Positions 42,982 through 51,970 of a stretch of DNA of 64,000 nt are shown here, one piece after another (the first letter of the stretch is position 1; each line of letters begins with the position of its first letter). The notes under the pieces are model-generated. The model was not told where the DNA came from. It did not search any database and worked only from the letters and a program-made list of their open reading frames with translations. Source of the stretch: Stygiobacter sp. RIFOXYC2_FULL_38_25 (lineage in GTDB: Bacteria; Bacteroidota; Ignavibacteria; Ignavibacteriales; Melioribacteraceae); NCBI GenBank assembly GCA_001803165.1, contig MHAZ01000012.1:203009-267008 (forward strand), read 5' to 3'. The position numbers and the translations under genes were made by a program.

Positions 42982-44059
42982 AGTAAAAGCCTCGTCCAAA
43001 AGTTACCCGGTTTACGTTGGTAACAATATCTTAGAACAATTGCCAAGCTTGATTGAAAAGCACGGTCTTCACAAAAATGTTTTTATTGTTGTTGATGAAA
43101 ACGTTCTTGGTTACCATCTCAAGAAAATCAAAAATATCATTACTGAAAAGATGCGCAAGGTGGTTGTTGTAGAGTTTATCGCTAACGAAAAAAGCAAGAG
43201 CAATAAATCTGTAGAAGAACTTTACGACTGCTTAATCAAAAATAACTTTGGGCGCGATACATTAATTATTGCGATAGGTGGCGGAATTACTGGCGATATT
43301 GTTGGCTTTGTAGCTTCTACTTTTAGCCGAGGAGTTCAGTTTATACAAGTGCCAACAACATTATTAGCTGCTGTTGATAGCTCTGTTGGCGGTAAGACCG
43401 GAATTAATTATGGTAAGACGAAAAATCTGATAGGCTCGTTTTATCAGCCGGAATTTGTTTTGACCGATACATCATTTCTAAAAAGTTTGCGTGAAGAAGA
43501 AATTGTATGCGGCATTGGCGAAATAATGAAGTACGCGTTCTTATGCGATGAAAAATTTTACTCAACTATTAGCAAAGAGTTAAAGCAGATTCTGAAATTG
43601 AAACCGACGCAAACTACAAAGACAATTGAAGCATGCGTAAACATGAAAGCGTCGGTTGTTCAGGCTGATGAAATGGAAAGCGGGCTTCGCAAAATTCTAA
43701 ATCTCGGGCACACATTTGCTCACGCTATCGAAGTTGAGCAAGAGCATAAAATTAAACATGGGCAAGCGGTAATAATCGGCTTGGTTTGCGCACTGTATTT
43801 ATCTCACTTCAAAGGAATACTTAGTGCTGAAAAGCTTGTAGAGTATCTCGCTCTGCCTCTGCTCTTGCAAGACAAAATCACAATAGACAAATGCAACATA
43901 GAAACAATCTACAAGATTATGCTTCGCGATAAAAAGGGAAGAGAAGGAAAAATTAAATTTGTTCTCCTTTCAGCGCCAGGCGTTTTGTATTTAGATGTAG
44001 AAGCAGAAAAGGAATTAGTAATACAATCGCTTGAAGATGGCATTTGTCACTTTATCTAA
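42968..44059 (+). CDS. aroB: 3-Dehydroquinate synthase
   Basis: A 363-residue enzyme making 3-dehydroquinate from DAHP with NAD and zinc. Hallmarks are AIGGGITGDIVGFVASTFSR and VPTTLLAAVDSSVGGKTGIN, with the zinc histidines in ILNLGHTFAHAIE and KIKHGQAVIIG. The start is the ATG at 42968, inside the aroK 3' end; the frame extends further upstream in aroK but no better start is seen. Chorismate from this pathway also feeds the men operon at 7-15 kb. Confidence 0.95.
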   Translation: MKKIEVKASSKSYPVYVGNNILEQLPSLIEKHGLHKNVFIVVDENVLGYHLKKIKNIITEKMRKVVVVEFIANEKSKSNKSVEELYDCLIKNNFGRDTLIIAIGGGITGDIVGFVASTFSRGVQFIQVPTTLLAAVDSSVGGKTGINYGKTKNLIGSFYQPEFVLTDTSFLKSLREEEIVCGIGEIMKYAFLCDEKFYSTISKELKQILKLKPTQTTKTIEACVNMKASVVQADEMESGLRKILNLGHTFAHAIEVEQEHKIKHGQAVIIGLVCALYLSHFKGILSAEKLVEYLALPLLLQDKITIDKCNIETIYKIMLRDKKGREGKIKFVLLSAPGVLYLDVEAEKELVIQSLEDGICHFI

Positions 44060-44063
44060 TCGC

Positions 44064-45770
44064 ATGAAATCAAAAGCTCTATTTGCAATACTTTTATTAT
44101 TCTCATCGCTGGTCTTCTCTCAAGTTGAAAGAGAAACCCGCGCTGTCTGGCTTACGACAAATCACCGTTTGGATTGGCCGCCGCCGAGCTATAATGCTGA
44201 AAAGCAAAAGAAAGCTCTCGCAGATATTTTTGATGACCTCAAAACGAAAAACTTTAACACCGTTTACTTTCAAGTGAGAAGTAACGGAACTGTTATGTTT
44301 AATTCTTCATTTGAACCGCTTTCGCAATATATAACCGGCGAAGTTGATGGAAACGCAAGTTACGATCCGCTAAAGTACGCGGTTGAACAAGCTCATAAGC
44401 ACGGATTGGAAATTCATGCGTGGGTAAATGCTTGTTTGGTTTATAACGGAACAGAACAAGCGGTTCTGAAAAGTAAAAATCATCTTTCTCAGAAAAAACC
44501 GGAGTGGATTGTTGAAGATGTGCGCGATGGGCAAAAGTCTCTCTGGCTCGATCCCGGTTTGCCCGAAGTAAAAAGTTATCTAACCGATTTGATTTTGGAA
44601 ATGGTTGAGAACTATGATATAGACGGCGTACATCTGGATTATATACGTTATCCCGGTAAGAATTTTGAAGATGATTTCTCTTACAACATTCATGGGGGCG
44701 GACTTACGCGTGACGAATTCCGCAGAAAAAACATTACTGCAATTGTTGAAGAAATTTATAAGCAAGTAAAGTCTGTTAAGCCTTTTGTAAAAGTTGGCGC
44801 GGCGCCTATCGGTGTTTACAAAAAATTGCCCGGAATGACTGCGTGGGAAAGTTACTATGATATTTATCAAGACTCTTACGGCTGGATGAAAAAGGGAATT
44901 GTTGATTATTTAACTCCGCAGATTTATTGGAGTTTGGATGAAAATCCGAGATTCGATTTGTTAGCTAAAGATTGGAAAGCAAATTCAAACGGACGCGGAG
45001 TTGTGCTGGGAATTGGCGCATACAAAGAAAATGTTAAGCCGGAACTTGAGGAAATGATTGGTCTCTCACGCAATTTGAAGGTGGATGGCGTTTCATTCTT
45101 CCGCTACCAGCACATTAAAGATGTAAACTTTCCCTCATACAGATACAAAACATTTCCGGCAGCAATGCCCTGGCTTCAAGTTATTTATCCTCCGGCGCCG
45201 GTTAGTTTGTCTTTGAATCGGCAAGAGGGGAAAAATCTCTTTACTCTGAATTGGGAAGTTGAAAAAAACAGTAACCCGAACGACAGCGTAAATTATTTTG
45301 CAATTTATAATCTGCCGCGAAGCAATTCCGAAACGCTTACGGAGTATCTATTTGATGTTGTTCCGGCGCCTCGAACAAGTGTAACGCTCGCAATAGATAA
45401 ACCAAAAAAGGTTAACTATTTTTTCCGTGTTAAGTCTGTAAATAAATTGTGGAACGAGAGCATTGAATCATCGGAAGCGGTTAAGGTAGAAATTCCATTG
45501 ATGAAAGAGTTGGCTCAGCTTAATGAAACTTTACTCCAACCGTTACTTATCAAGGAATCGGATAAGAGTGCCGCAGTTGTGATTCAATGCGGCGAAAAAC
45601 AATCGGTAGAGATTTTTGGCGGCAAAGGCAAGGTGTTCTCTCTATTGAAAAAGGAATCTGCTTCGATTGGCAAAAACATCTTCACAATTAAAAAAGAACT
45701 GAAGAACTACGATGTTCTTAAAATTGTTTTCGGTGCTTCAAAAAAGGAAGTAGAGTTAAAACTGCTTTAG
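44064..45770 (+). CDS. Family-10-like glycosyl hydrolase (GHL10/DUF187-type)
   Basis: About 568 residues, with signal peptide MKSKALFAILLLFSSLVFSQ. Residues about 25-340 match the GHL10 family: ETRAVWLTTNHRLDWP, NFNTVYFQVRSNG, HGLEIHAWVNACLVYNG, SLWLDPGLPEV and IDGVHLDYIRYP carry conserved acidic and aromatic residues expected at the active site. A C-terminal region (about 380-480) resembles an FN3 domain. Such enzymes are thought to act on cell-wall or surface polysaccharides. I chose the ATG at 44064, five bases after aroB. Its stop overlaps the convergent hydrolase gene by 15 bases. Confidence 0.85.
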   Translation: MKSKALFAILLLFSSLVFSQVERETRAVWLTTNHRLDWPPPSYNAEKQKKALADIFDDLKTKNFNTVYFQVRSNGTVMFNSSFEPLSQYITGEVDGNASYDPLKYAVEQAHKHGLEIHAWVNACLVYNGTEQAVLKSKNHLSQKKPEWIVEDVRDGQKSLWLDPGLPEVKSYLTDLILEMVENYDIDGVHLDYIRYPGKNFEDDFSYNIHGGGLTRDEFRRKNITAIVEEIYKQVKSVKPFVKVGAAPIGVYKKLPGMTAWESYYDIYQDSYGWMKKGIVDYLTPQIYWSLDENPRFDLLAKDWKANSNGRGVVLGIGAYKENVKPELEEMIGLSRNLKVDGVSFFRYQHIKDVNFPSYRYKTFPAAMPWLQVIYPPAPVSLSLNRQEGKNLFTLNWEVEKNSNPNDSVNYFAIYNLPRSNSETLTEYLFDVVPAPRTSVTLAIDKPKKVNYFFRVKSVNKLWNESIESSEAVKVEIPLMKELAQLNETLLQPLLIKESDKSAAVVIQCGEKQSVEIFGGKGKVFSLLKKESASIGKNIFTIKKELKNYDVLKIVFGASKKEVELKLL

Positions 45771-46613
45771 ATATTTTCCCAGCCATTCTTTTCTTAGTTC
45801 AGTTACTTCAGCACGGTGCTTCTTCAAAAAATGATCACCACCTTCAAACAAAACCAGTTTGTGCGGATGATTAATAGCTTTTAGTTTCTCCGATAAATCA
45901 ATAGGATCGTGTACGAGTACCCGGTCGTCAGATGTTCCGTGAAGAAGAAGCATCGGAGTTGTTCGGCAAAGCTTTTCCGGAAAGTTAATAATCGAGCGAG
46001 ATTCACATTTGTCTTTGAAATCTCCGAGCGAATCTTTTCCAATTGTGTGTTCATACAGATGCTTCATGAATTTGCTTTCATCTGCGTTGCATTTAAGATT
46101 TGCAATTCCGCCAATAACAATAGCTGCTTTGAATATGTTTGTTTTAGTTAGAGCAAGATAAGTCATCATTCCGCCCCGGCTCCATCCTTCAATTCCCCAA
46201 AGGCTTTTATCGGCGCAATCAATCTCATCTGCAAGAGAAATTAAATTTATTACATCGTTAACATCACCGCCGCCAAATTCATCTTTACCTTCGCTTCCGG
46301 CATTGCCGCGGTATTGCGAAGCCAAAACAACATAACCCCAGCTTGCAATCTGTCCGAAAATTCCGCGTGCGTTAAATTCATCTATTGCGCCGGCGTTTCC
46401 AATTCCGCCGCGGCACCAAATAACGCAAGGATACTTTTGGGATTGGTCTTTAGGGTAAGCGAGATAACCGTTCACTTTCAGTCCGTCGGAAAAGTATGTC
46501 ATCTTCTCAACAACAGAGTTGGCTAGAGTCTCTTCACCCCAGCCGCTTACAATCATTTTTTCTTGTACGGAACTTAGTTTTATTTCCTTGCGTAAAATGA
46601 TTTTCGTATTCAT
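45756..46613 (-). CDS. Alpha/beta-hydrolase of the prolyl-oligopeptidase type
   Basis: A 285-residue serine hydrolase. The nucleophile is in WGIEGWSRGGMMTY, the acid in LLLHGTSDDRVLVHD and the histidine in FEGGDHFLKKHR. The oxyanion-side segment VIWCRGGIGNAG is also seen. The core resembles the S9 catalytic domain without a full propeller (too short for one), so it is more likely a short esterase or peptidase of that superfamily. Substrate unknown. No signal peptide is evident. Confidence 0.8.
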   Translation of the reverse strand: MNTKIILRKEIKLSSVQEKMIVSGWGEETLANSVVEKMTYFSDGLKVNGYLAYPKDQSQKYPCVIWCRGGIGNAGAIDEFNARGIFGQIASWGYVVLASQYRGNAGSEGKDEFGGGDVNDVINLISLADEIDCADKSLWGIEGWSRGGMMTYLALTKTNIFKAAIVIGGIANLKCNADESKFMKHLYEHTIGKDSLGDFKDKCESRSIINFPEKLCRTTPMLLLHGTSDDRVLVHDPIDLSEKLKAINHPHKLVLFEGGDHFLKKHRAEVTELRKEWLGKYLKQF

Positions 46614-46718
46614 GAATTCCTTTTGAAAATCCTTAAATTAGTGTTGTTAGCTTTACAGAAAAGGCTTTGCTTGTACAAAGCGGCAACAATTTCATAACCA
46701 ATTTACAGATTAACTATT

Positions 46719-47282
46719 ATGCCTAAAAACAAACAGATTTCAAAAAAGCAGATGAGCAAGAACAGATTTATGCAAATCACAGTTGTAATCGTTTTGGTTG
46801 CGTTCGTTGCATATTTTGTTTTATCTAATTTACTGTTAACTAAAACGCCGGTAAATCCGGAATTGGAAAATGCCGTGAACGGAAAAGCAGCTTACTCGTT
46901 TACCAAAGAAGGTGATCTTTCTTTCACAAATAAAAATGGCGATTCAATCGCGCAAATTGAAATTGAAATCGCGGATGACAATCAGCAGCGTTCAACCGGA
47001 TTGATGTTCCGTAACAGAATGGCAGAAAGCCAAGGAATGCTTTTCATCTTTGATACTGAAGAGCCGCAATCTTTCTGGATGCACAATACAATTCTTCCGC
47101 TGGATATTATCTATGTTAATTCTAAATCGGAAATTGTTAAGATTGTAAAGAACGCAAAACCGTTTGACGACACATCTCTTCCTTCAATAAAACCGGCGCA
47201 GTATGTTGTTGAAGTTAATGCCGGTTACACGGATAAAATTGGTATTAAAGAGGGAGATAAAATAGTTTGGCGAAGAAGCTAA
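46719..47282 (+). CDS. DUF192 protein, membrane-anchored
   Basis: A 187-residue protein. One membrane segment (MQITVVIVLVAFVAYFVLSN) lies at about residues 18-37, followed by the DUF192 domain: QQRSTGLMFRNRMAESQGML, EEPQSFWMHNTILPLDIIYV and VVEVNAGYTDKIGI. The FWMHNT and PLDIIYV motifs are the family signature. Function of the family is not established; export or periplasmic location is likely. Confidence 0.88.
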   Translation: MPKNKQISKKQMSKNRFMQITVVIVLVAFVAYFVLSNLLLTKTPVNPELENAVNGKAAYSFTKEGDLSFTNKNGDSIAQIEIEIADDNQQRSTGLMFRNRMAESQGMLFIFDTEEPQSFWMHNTILPLDIIYVNSKSEIVKIVKNAKPFDDTSLPSIKPAQYVVEVNAGYTDKIGIKEGDKIVWRRS

Positions 47283-47324
47283 CTGTAATGAATATACTTT
47301 CGTTGGAACTGAAGATAGATATTT

Positions 47325-47354
47325 TGTCATGCCTAGCGGAGTCGAGGCATGGCA
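47325..47354 (-). repeat. Palindromic repeat family B, copy 1
   Basis: A 30-base element whose minus-strand reading is similar to copies at 47369-47398 and 49071-49100. The stem is CATGCC / GGCATG around TCGACTCCGCTA. It lies head to head with copy 2, so TGTCAT at 47325 and ATGACA at 47393-47398 form the ends of a larger inverted pair. Confidence 0.6.
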
Positions 47355-47368
47355 TTAGGTAAAAATGA

Positions 47369-47398
47369 TTTCATTTCTCGACTTCGCTCGAAATGACA
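47369..47398 (+). repeat. Palindromic repeat family B, copy 2
   Basis: Stem CATTTC / GAAATG around TCGACTTCGCTC, ending ATGACA. It lies about 20 bases upstream of the purU ATG and opposite to copy 1. Compared with copies 1 and 3 the stem bases differ but stay complementary, which argues for selection on the hairpin. Confidence 0.65.
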
Positions 47399-47419
47399 CT
47401 ATCATCCAAAATTTATTAT

Positions 47420-48283
47420 ATGAACGATAAAACACCATTAATTGCGACGCTTCTTTTATCATGCGCTGATAGAAAGGGATTGGTAGCCGAAATTTCTCAA
47501 TTCATTTTTCAGCGGGGCGGCAATATCCTAAATCTTGATGAACATGTTGAGAAAGAAGAGAATATGTTTTTTACCCGCGTTGAGTGGGATACGGAAGAAG
47601 TAATATTGAGCCGCCAAGAGTTTGAATTAGAGTTTGCTCAATTAGCCGAAAAGTTTTCTGCGGACTATAAAATATTTTATAGCGATAAGAAGCACAAAAC
47701 AGCAATTTTTGTTTCGAAGTATGAACATTGTCTGCAAGAAATTCTTTGGCTTAACAGCATAGGTGATATAACTGCTGATATAAAACTAATCGTTTCCAAC
47801 CATCCCGATTTAGAGCCGCTTGCCGATCAGTACAAGATTCCGTTTTATCTAATTCCAGTCAGACATAATAAAAAGAAAGCGGAAGCGACAGAACTAAAAC
47901 TGCTGAAAGAGAATGAAGTTGATACAGTTATCTTAGCCCGCTATATGCAAGTTTTATCCGATGAGTTTGTAAAAGAATATCCATTTAAGATTATCAATAT
48001 TCATCACTCGTTTTTGCCTGCTTTTATTGGCGCTAATCCTTACCGTCAGGCTTACGAGAAAGGTGTAAAAATAATCGGCGCTACAAGTCATTACGTTACT
48101 GCCGATTTGGATGAAGGACCAATTATCGAGCAAGGCGTTGCGAGAATTTCTCACAAAGATTCTCTGAAAGATTTGATTAGCAAGGGAAGGGAATTAGAAC
48201 GCTCTGTTTTAGCTAAAGCAGTAAAGTATCATCTCGCAAACCGTGTGCTTCCATTTGGAAAGAAGACAATTGTGTTTGAATAG
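47420..48283 (+). CDS. purU: Formyltetrahydrofolate deformylase
   Basis: A 287-residue enzyme releasing formate from 10-formyl-THF. An N-terminal ACT domain (ATLLLSCADRKGLVAEISQF) is followed by a formyltransferase-fold domain with LARYMQVLSDEF and IINIHHSFLPAFIGANPYRQ, then KIIGATSHYVTADLDEGPII; the SHYVTADLDEGP motif is diagnostic. I chose the ATG at 47420; the frame opens further upstream at 47393 inside the palindromic repeat. Confidence 0.93.
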   Translation: MNDKTPLIATLLLSCADRKGLVAEISQFIFQRGGNILNLDEHVEKEENMFFTRVEWDTEEVILSRQEFELEFAQLAEKFSADYKIFYSDKKHKTAIFVSKYEHCLQEILWLNSIGDITADIKLIVSNHPDLEPLADQYKIPFYLIPVRHNKKKAEATELKLLKENEVDTVILARYMQVLSDEFVKEYPFKIINIHHSFLPAFIGANPYRQAYEKGVKIIGATSHYVTADLDEGPIIEQGVARISHKDSLKDLISKGRELERSVLAKAVKYHLANRVLPFGKKTIVFE

Positions 48284-48325
48284 GGGAAATGTAAAAGGTC
48301 AAAAATGAAACCGAAGATGTAAAAC

Positions 48326-48616
48326 TTAAACCCGGTTAACCCAGTAAAACGGTTTTCTTTTTTGATGGGCAACTGCAAGTATATAAATCCTTTCGTTTTC
48401 AATGCGGTAAAAGATTGAATGGGGAAATCTTCTGAGAAGAGCTACCCGGTAACTTGTAAATTTAATTGGAAACGCAAGTGGGTTGTTTCTGATTTGATTT
48501 ATTGCAAATTCTACATCCAGAATAAACTTTTTACCGAGACCGAAAACAAGATTATCATAAAAATCTTGCGAATCTAACATCTCGCTTTCTGCAAGCTTAT
48601 GAAACTGAATAAGCAC
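48326..48616 (-). CDS. ParE/RelE-family toxin
   Basis: A 96-residue protein with the ParE-like layout: HKLAESEMLDSQDFYDNLVF near the N-terminus and RVALLRRFPHSIFYRIENER with ILAVAHQKRKPFYWVNR at the end. It starts with GTG, overlapping the antitoxin stop (TAGTG). ParE-type members act on gyrase and RelE-type ones on mRNA; which applies here cannot be told. Confidence 0.82.
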   Translation of the reverse strand: MLIQFHKLAESEMLDSQDFYDNLVFGLGKKFILDVEFAINQIRNNPLAFPIKFTSYRVALLRRFPHSIFYRIENERIYILAVAHQKRKPFYWVNRV

Positions 48617-48840
48617 TATTCGTACTTTTGTTTTGCTTCGTTAATAACAGAATTAGCGTTTTTAAGAATTGCTTTGCCTTTTAAAATTTGATTATACCTA
48701 TCGTCAATTTCTTTTTGCCAAAACTGATCAAGATTTTCTGAGGATTCAGAATCAATGCTCTCCAGAAGTTTATATGATAGAAGCGCTTTTTCTGCCGGTG
48801 TTAAATTATCAGCAGCTTTTTCAATTTCATTTATTGTCAT
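48616..48840 (-). CDS. Antitoxin, addiction-module component family (TIGR02574/PF09720-like)
   Basis: A 74-residue acidic protein beginning MTINEIEKAADNLTPAEKAL and containing LLSYKLLESIDSESSENLDQ and WQKEIDDRYNQI, the pattern of the unstable antitoxin family often found before ParE-type toxins. It is translationally coupled to the downstream toxin and lies upstream of it, in the normal order. Confidence 0.82.
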   Translation of the reverse strand: MTINEIEKAADNLTPAEKALLSYKLLESIDSESSENLDQFWQKEIDDRYNQILKGKAILKNANSVINEAKQKYE

Positions 48841-48998
48841 TAGAATCTCCTTTGCACTAATACAATTTATAGCGAAAGATTATGCGAATCAATAGACCTT
48901 ATGAACTGTTGTTTTGAACAAGAAAAAAATGAAAACGATAAAGCATCAAAAAATAATTTGCTATTAACGCCTTATCGTTTTCCATTTCCCGGCTCTTC

Positions 48999-51917
48999 TT
49001 ATTTCATCAAAATTAATTTCTTTGTTTCGCTGTAACTGCCAGCTTGAAGACGGTAAAAGTAAACACCAGAAGCCATCTCTCGACTCCGCTCGAGATGACC
49101 GATGTTGAGTGTTGCTTTGTAGTTACCGGGTTGCTTGTATTCATTAACAAGTGTTGCAACTTCCCGCCCGAGTAAATCGTAAACTTTTAGTGTAACATGC
49201 TCACTCTTCGCGATAGAATAACTAATTGTTGTTTCCGGATTAAATGGGTTTGGATAGTTTTGTTCCAGCCTGAACTGCGTTGGCAATTCATCAATGGAAA
49301 TTATATCGGATAGTATTCCTTGTTCCGGTGTAGGAAGTTTAACTGTAGTATAAATTCTAAACTCACCCGGTTCAAGTGTAACGGGCATATCGGCGTTAAC
49401 TACATTCAATTCTTCACCGGTAAAATAGTTATACCATTTGCCTGTGTTCTGAAATTCCGGCAGCATCGTATCTGTAAACACCGCAAAGTTGGCAATAACA
49501 ACTACATTCATACTTGCATGGTTGATCCATAATCTCTTTAAATATCCGCTTACGCTCATTCTAAAATCGCTGCTGGAAAATGCCGGATAATCTTTTTTAA
49601 GTTTTATGAGCGCGCTCCATGTTTTCATTAATCTAACCCGGTCAATTTGTGATAAGTAGTTCAATTGCGCACTAAAAGGAATAGGTTTGGTTCCCAATCT
49701 TCCGTTTTCATTGATTGAATGATCATAACCGAGCTCACCAAACTGCCAAATCATTTTTGGTCCGGGTATAGTAAAGAAGAAAGCCCCGGCAGCTTTCATT
49801 CTTTGCAATGCTGTTGGCAGATTCTTCACACTGTAAGAGCCGCTCGCGTTTCCGTAAATAAGATTTTTGTACATCAATCTTTCTTCATCGTGACTTTCCA
49901 TGTAGCCAACCAAATTCGGATTTGTCCAACTGCGAGATTTGTAAGAAATTCCCTCGAAGTTAGATTTACCGGAATCATTATATCCCATTGTAGCTTCGTT
50001 GTATGCGGAGTTCATGTTTCCCCAAAGCAAAATTCCCGCATCTGCTAATTCTCTTTCCTCTGAATTAACCGCGAGATGTTCGAAAATCATAATTGCGGTT
50101 GGATCGTAAGACCAGGCTTTGTTAACCATTCTTTTTAGTAAACGAATTCTGTCCGCATCATAGTTGCTTCCCCAAGAATCAGACATTGATTTATAGTTAT
50201 TGCCGATTCCTTTTGTGAAATCGAAACGGAAGCCATCGAATTTAAATTCCGTTAACCAGTATTGAAGCAAGCGGTCAACAAAATATTGTGTTGCTTTGCT
50301 TTCGTGATTAAAATCGTAACCCCATTGAGCATCGGGATTGGCAAAATTTGATTGCTGATTAAACCAAGGATTGTTTGCTGCGGGTTTGCCGGTTGTGTTA
50401 TCCCAATACATTCTTACCATTGGGTTTGTACCGTAAGCATGATTAAGAACAATATCCATCAACACTGCAATTCCGTTTGCGTGGCATTCATCTATGAACG
50501 CTTTCAGTTCATTTGCCGGTCCATAATATTTATCAACAGCAAAATAAAATGAAGGATTGTAACCCCAGCTGTTGTTCCCTTCAAATTCGTTTATCGGCAT
50601 AAGCTCTATTGCATTAACACCAATTTTTTTGAAATAGCCAATACTGTCTTTAAGGGATTTGTAAGTGTGCGCCTCTGTAAAATCTCGAACAAGAGTTTCA
50701 TAGATAACTAATTTTTCTTTTGCCGGACGAGTGAAGTCTGTTGTCTTCCAACTGTAGGAAGAGCTTCCCAGATCAAGATATGTAACAGCTTTATCAGTTT
50801 TCCCGGATGGATAAGCAGGTAAGTTTGGAAAAACAGTAGAAGGAATTGAAGAGTCGTTTGATGGATCAAGAATAATTTCGGAATAAGGATCTGCAACGCG
50901 AAGTGTTCCATCAATTAAGTATTGATAGATATTGGAAAATGTAGAATTATCCGGGGTTCCGATCCATGTTTTTATTAATGGAAGTTCTTTCCACCAAATA
51001 ACACTATCTGGCTTTGGCTCATACCGATTCATGAAGAATGCAGTATCAACTTTCCAATCATTCAGTTGGTTAAGTAAATAAACAAATTCTTTTTTCGGAG
51101 CGTAAAGTGCTACGATGCCGCTGCTTTTATTAATTCCAATTTGGTTTCCTGTGGGAAGTGGTAAATTCTTAATCGCCGGATTTCTCATGATTACAAAAGT
51201 TGAAGAATCCTTTTGATTGAGAGTATCAGCAGCCACAACTTTTACTTCATTTTTTCCACCCGGGAAATTGTTCGCCACAAATTTATAAGTCAAGCTAGAT
51301 GTTGAGCTCTGTGCCTTTTCGGTTCCATTAACATAAAGTTTTACAGATTTGGTTTTTGCTCCAACTTCAGCAATTGATACATCTATATCAACCGTTCCTC
51401 CGGGTTGAACAAAAACCGGTGAGCGCATAGGGTCGCCAAAAGAAACATTAACTGTTGGTTTGTTAAAAACAATTGAAATTCCCGATTCGTAAAGCGGGAT
51501 GAATAAATCTTCCGTTTGTTGTTTACCATCAGCACTTCTTAACACAAAACAGAGCTCGGCAATTTTTTGCGATGCGTCCGTTACGTTATAAAAACTGCGC
51601 GGATTGCTGATTGTAATTTGGTAGATGTCCGGACTCATTCTAACCAGAGTAGGCTGTACGGCATTATCACCCCAGTTACCAATAACTTTTTGCCACTTGG
51701 TAATTGTTCCGGATTGTGATTTTAAGCTAACTCCGGTGTGGGCATAAACTACACCGGTGTAACCGGCAATTTTATTTGCGTGAGTAGCATTTCTTGCATC
51801 AAAAGTAATTGTAATGATGTCGGTCTGCTTTGGAAATTGAGGATAGGTAGTTATAACTGTCTGCGCATAAATTAAAAATGGAAACAATAATGCGAAAACA
51901 AACATCTTGCTTTTCAT
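48999..51917 (-). CDS. Secreted GH13 alpha-amylase family enzyme with T9SS tail
   Basis: A 972-residue exported enzyme with signal peptide (KMFVFALLFPFLIYAQT). N-terminal beta domains (about 20-330) precede the GH13 barrel: VNAIELMPINEF, VLMDIVLNHAYG, FKFDGFRFDFTKG (catalytic Asp), AIMIFEHLA (Glu) and GYMESHDEERL. The C-terminal sorting domain includes NYPNPFNPETTISYSI and MASGVYFYRLQAG. Inside it a 30-base palindromic element encodes GHLERSREMA, giving about six more residues than the other sorting domains here. It likely digests starch-like glucans at the surface or outside the cell. A TonB-receptor-like gene lies 54 bases upstream. Confidence 0.9.
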   Translation of the reverse strand: MKSKMFVFALLFPFLIYAQTVITTYPQFPKQTDIITITFDARNATHANKIAGYTGVVYAHTGVSLKSQSGTITKWQKVIGNWGDNAVQPTLVRMSPDIYQITISNPRSFYNVTDASQKIAELCFVLRSADGKQQTEDLFIPLYESGISIVFNKPTVNVSFGDPMRSPVFVQPGGTVDIDVSIAEVGAKTKSVKLYVNGTEKAQSSTSSLTYKFVANNFPGGKNEVKVVAADTLNQKDSSTFVIMRNPAIKNLPLPTGNQIGINKSSGIVALYAPKKEFVYLLNQLNDWKVDTAFFMNRYEPKPDSVIWWKELPLIKTWIGTPDNSTFSNIYQYLIDGTLRVADPYSEIILDPSNDSSIPSTVFPNLPAYPSGKTDKAVTYLDLGSSSYSWKTTDFTRPAKEKLVIYETLVRDFTEAHTYKSLKDSIGYFKKIGVNAIELMPINEFEGNNSWGYNPSFYFAVDKYYGPANELKAFIDECHANGIAVLMDIVLNHAYGTNPMVRMYWDNTTGKPAANNPWFNQQSNFANPDAQWGYDFNHESKATQYFVDRLLQYWLTEFKFDGFRFDFTKGIGNNYKSMSDSWGSNYDADRIRLLKRMVNKAWSYDPTAIMIFEHLAVNSEERELADAGILLWGNMNSAYNEATMGYNDSGKSNFEGISYKSRSWTNPNLVGYMESHDEERLMYKNLIYGNASGSYSVKNLPTALQRMKAAGAFFFTIPGPKMIWQFGELGYDHSINENGRLGTKPIPFSAQLNYLSQIDRVRLMKTWSALIKLKKDYPAFSSSDFRMSVSGYLKRLWINHASMNVVVIANFAVFTDTMLPEFQNTGKWYNYFTGEELNVVNADMPVTLEPGEFRIYTTVKLPTPEQGILSDIISIDELPTQFRLEQNYPNPFNPETTISYSIAKSEHVTLKVYDLLGREVATLVNEYKQPGNYKATLNIGHLERSREMASGVYFYRLQAGSYSETKKLILMK
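49071..49100 (-). repeat. Palindromic repeat family B, copy 3 (inside amylase gene)
   Basis: Plus-strand reading has CATCTC / GAGATG around TCGACTCCGCTC, matching the elements at 47325-47398. It stays in frame in the amylase gene and supplies GHLERSREMA of the sorting domain. The stem pair differs from copy 2 at a matched position (T-A to C-G), keeping the hairpin. Confidence 0.65.
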
Positions 51918-51970
51918 AGTGCCTCGTATTTGAAATATCTCGGCGGCTAACTTAGGTAACTTACCCTATG

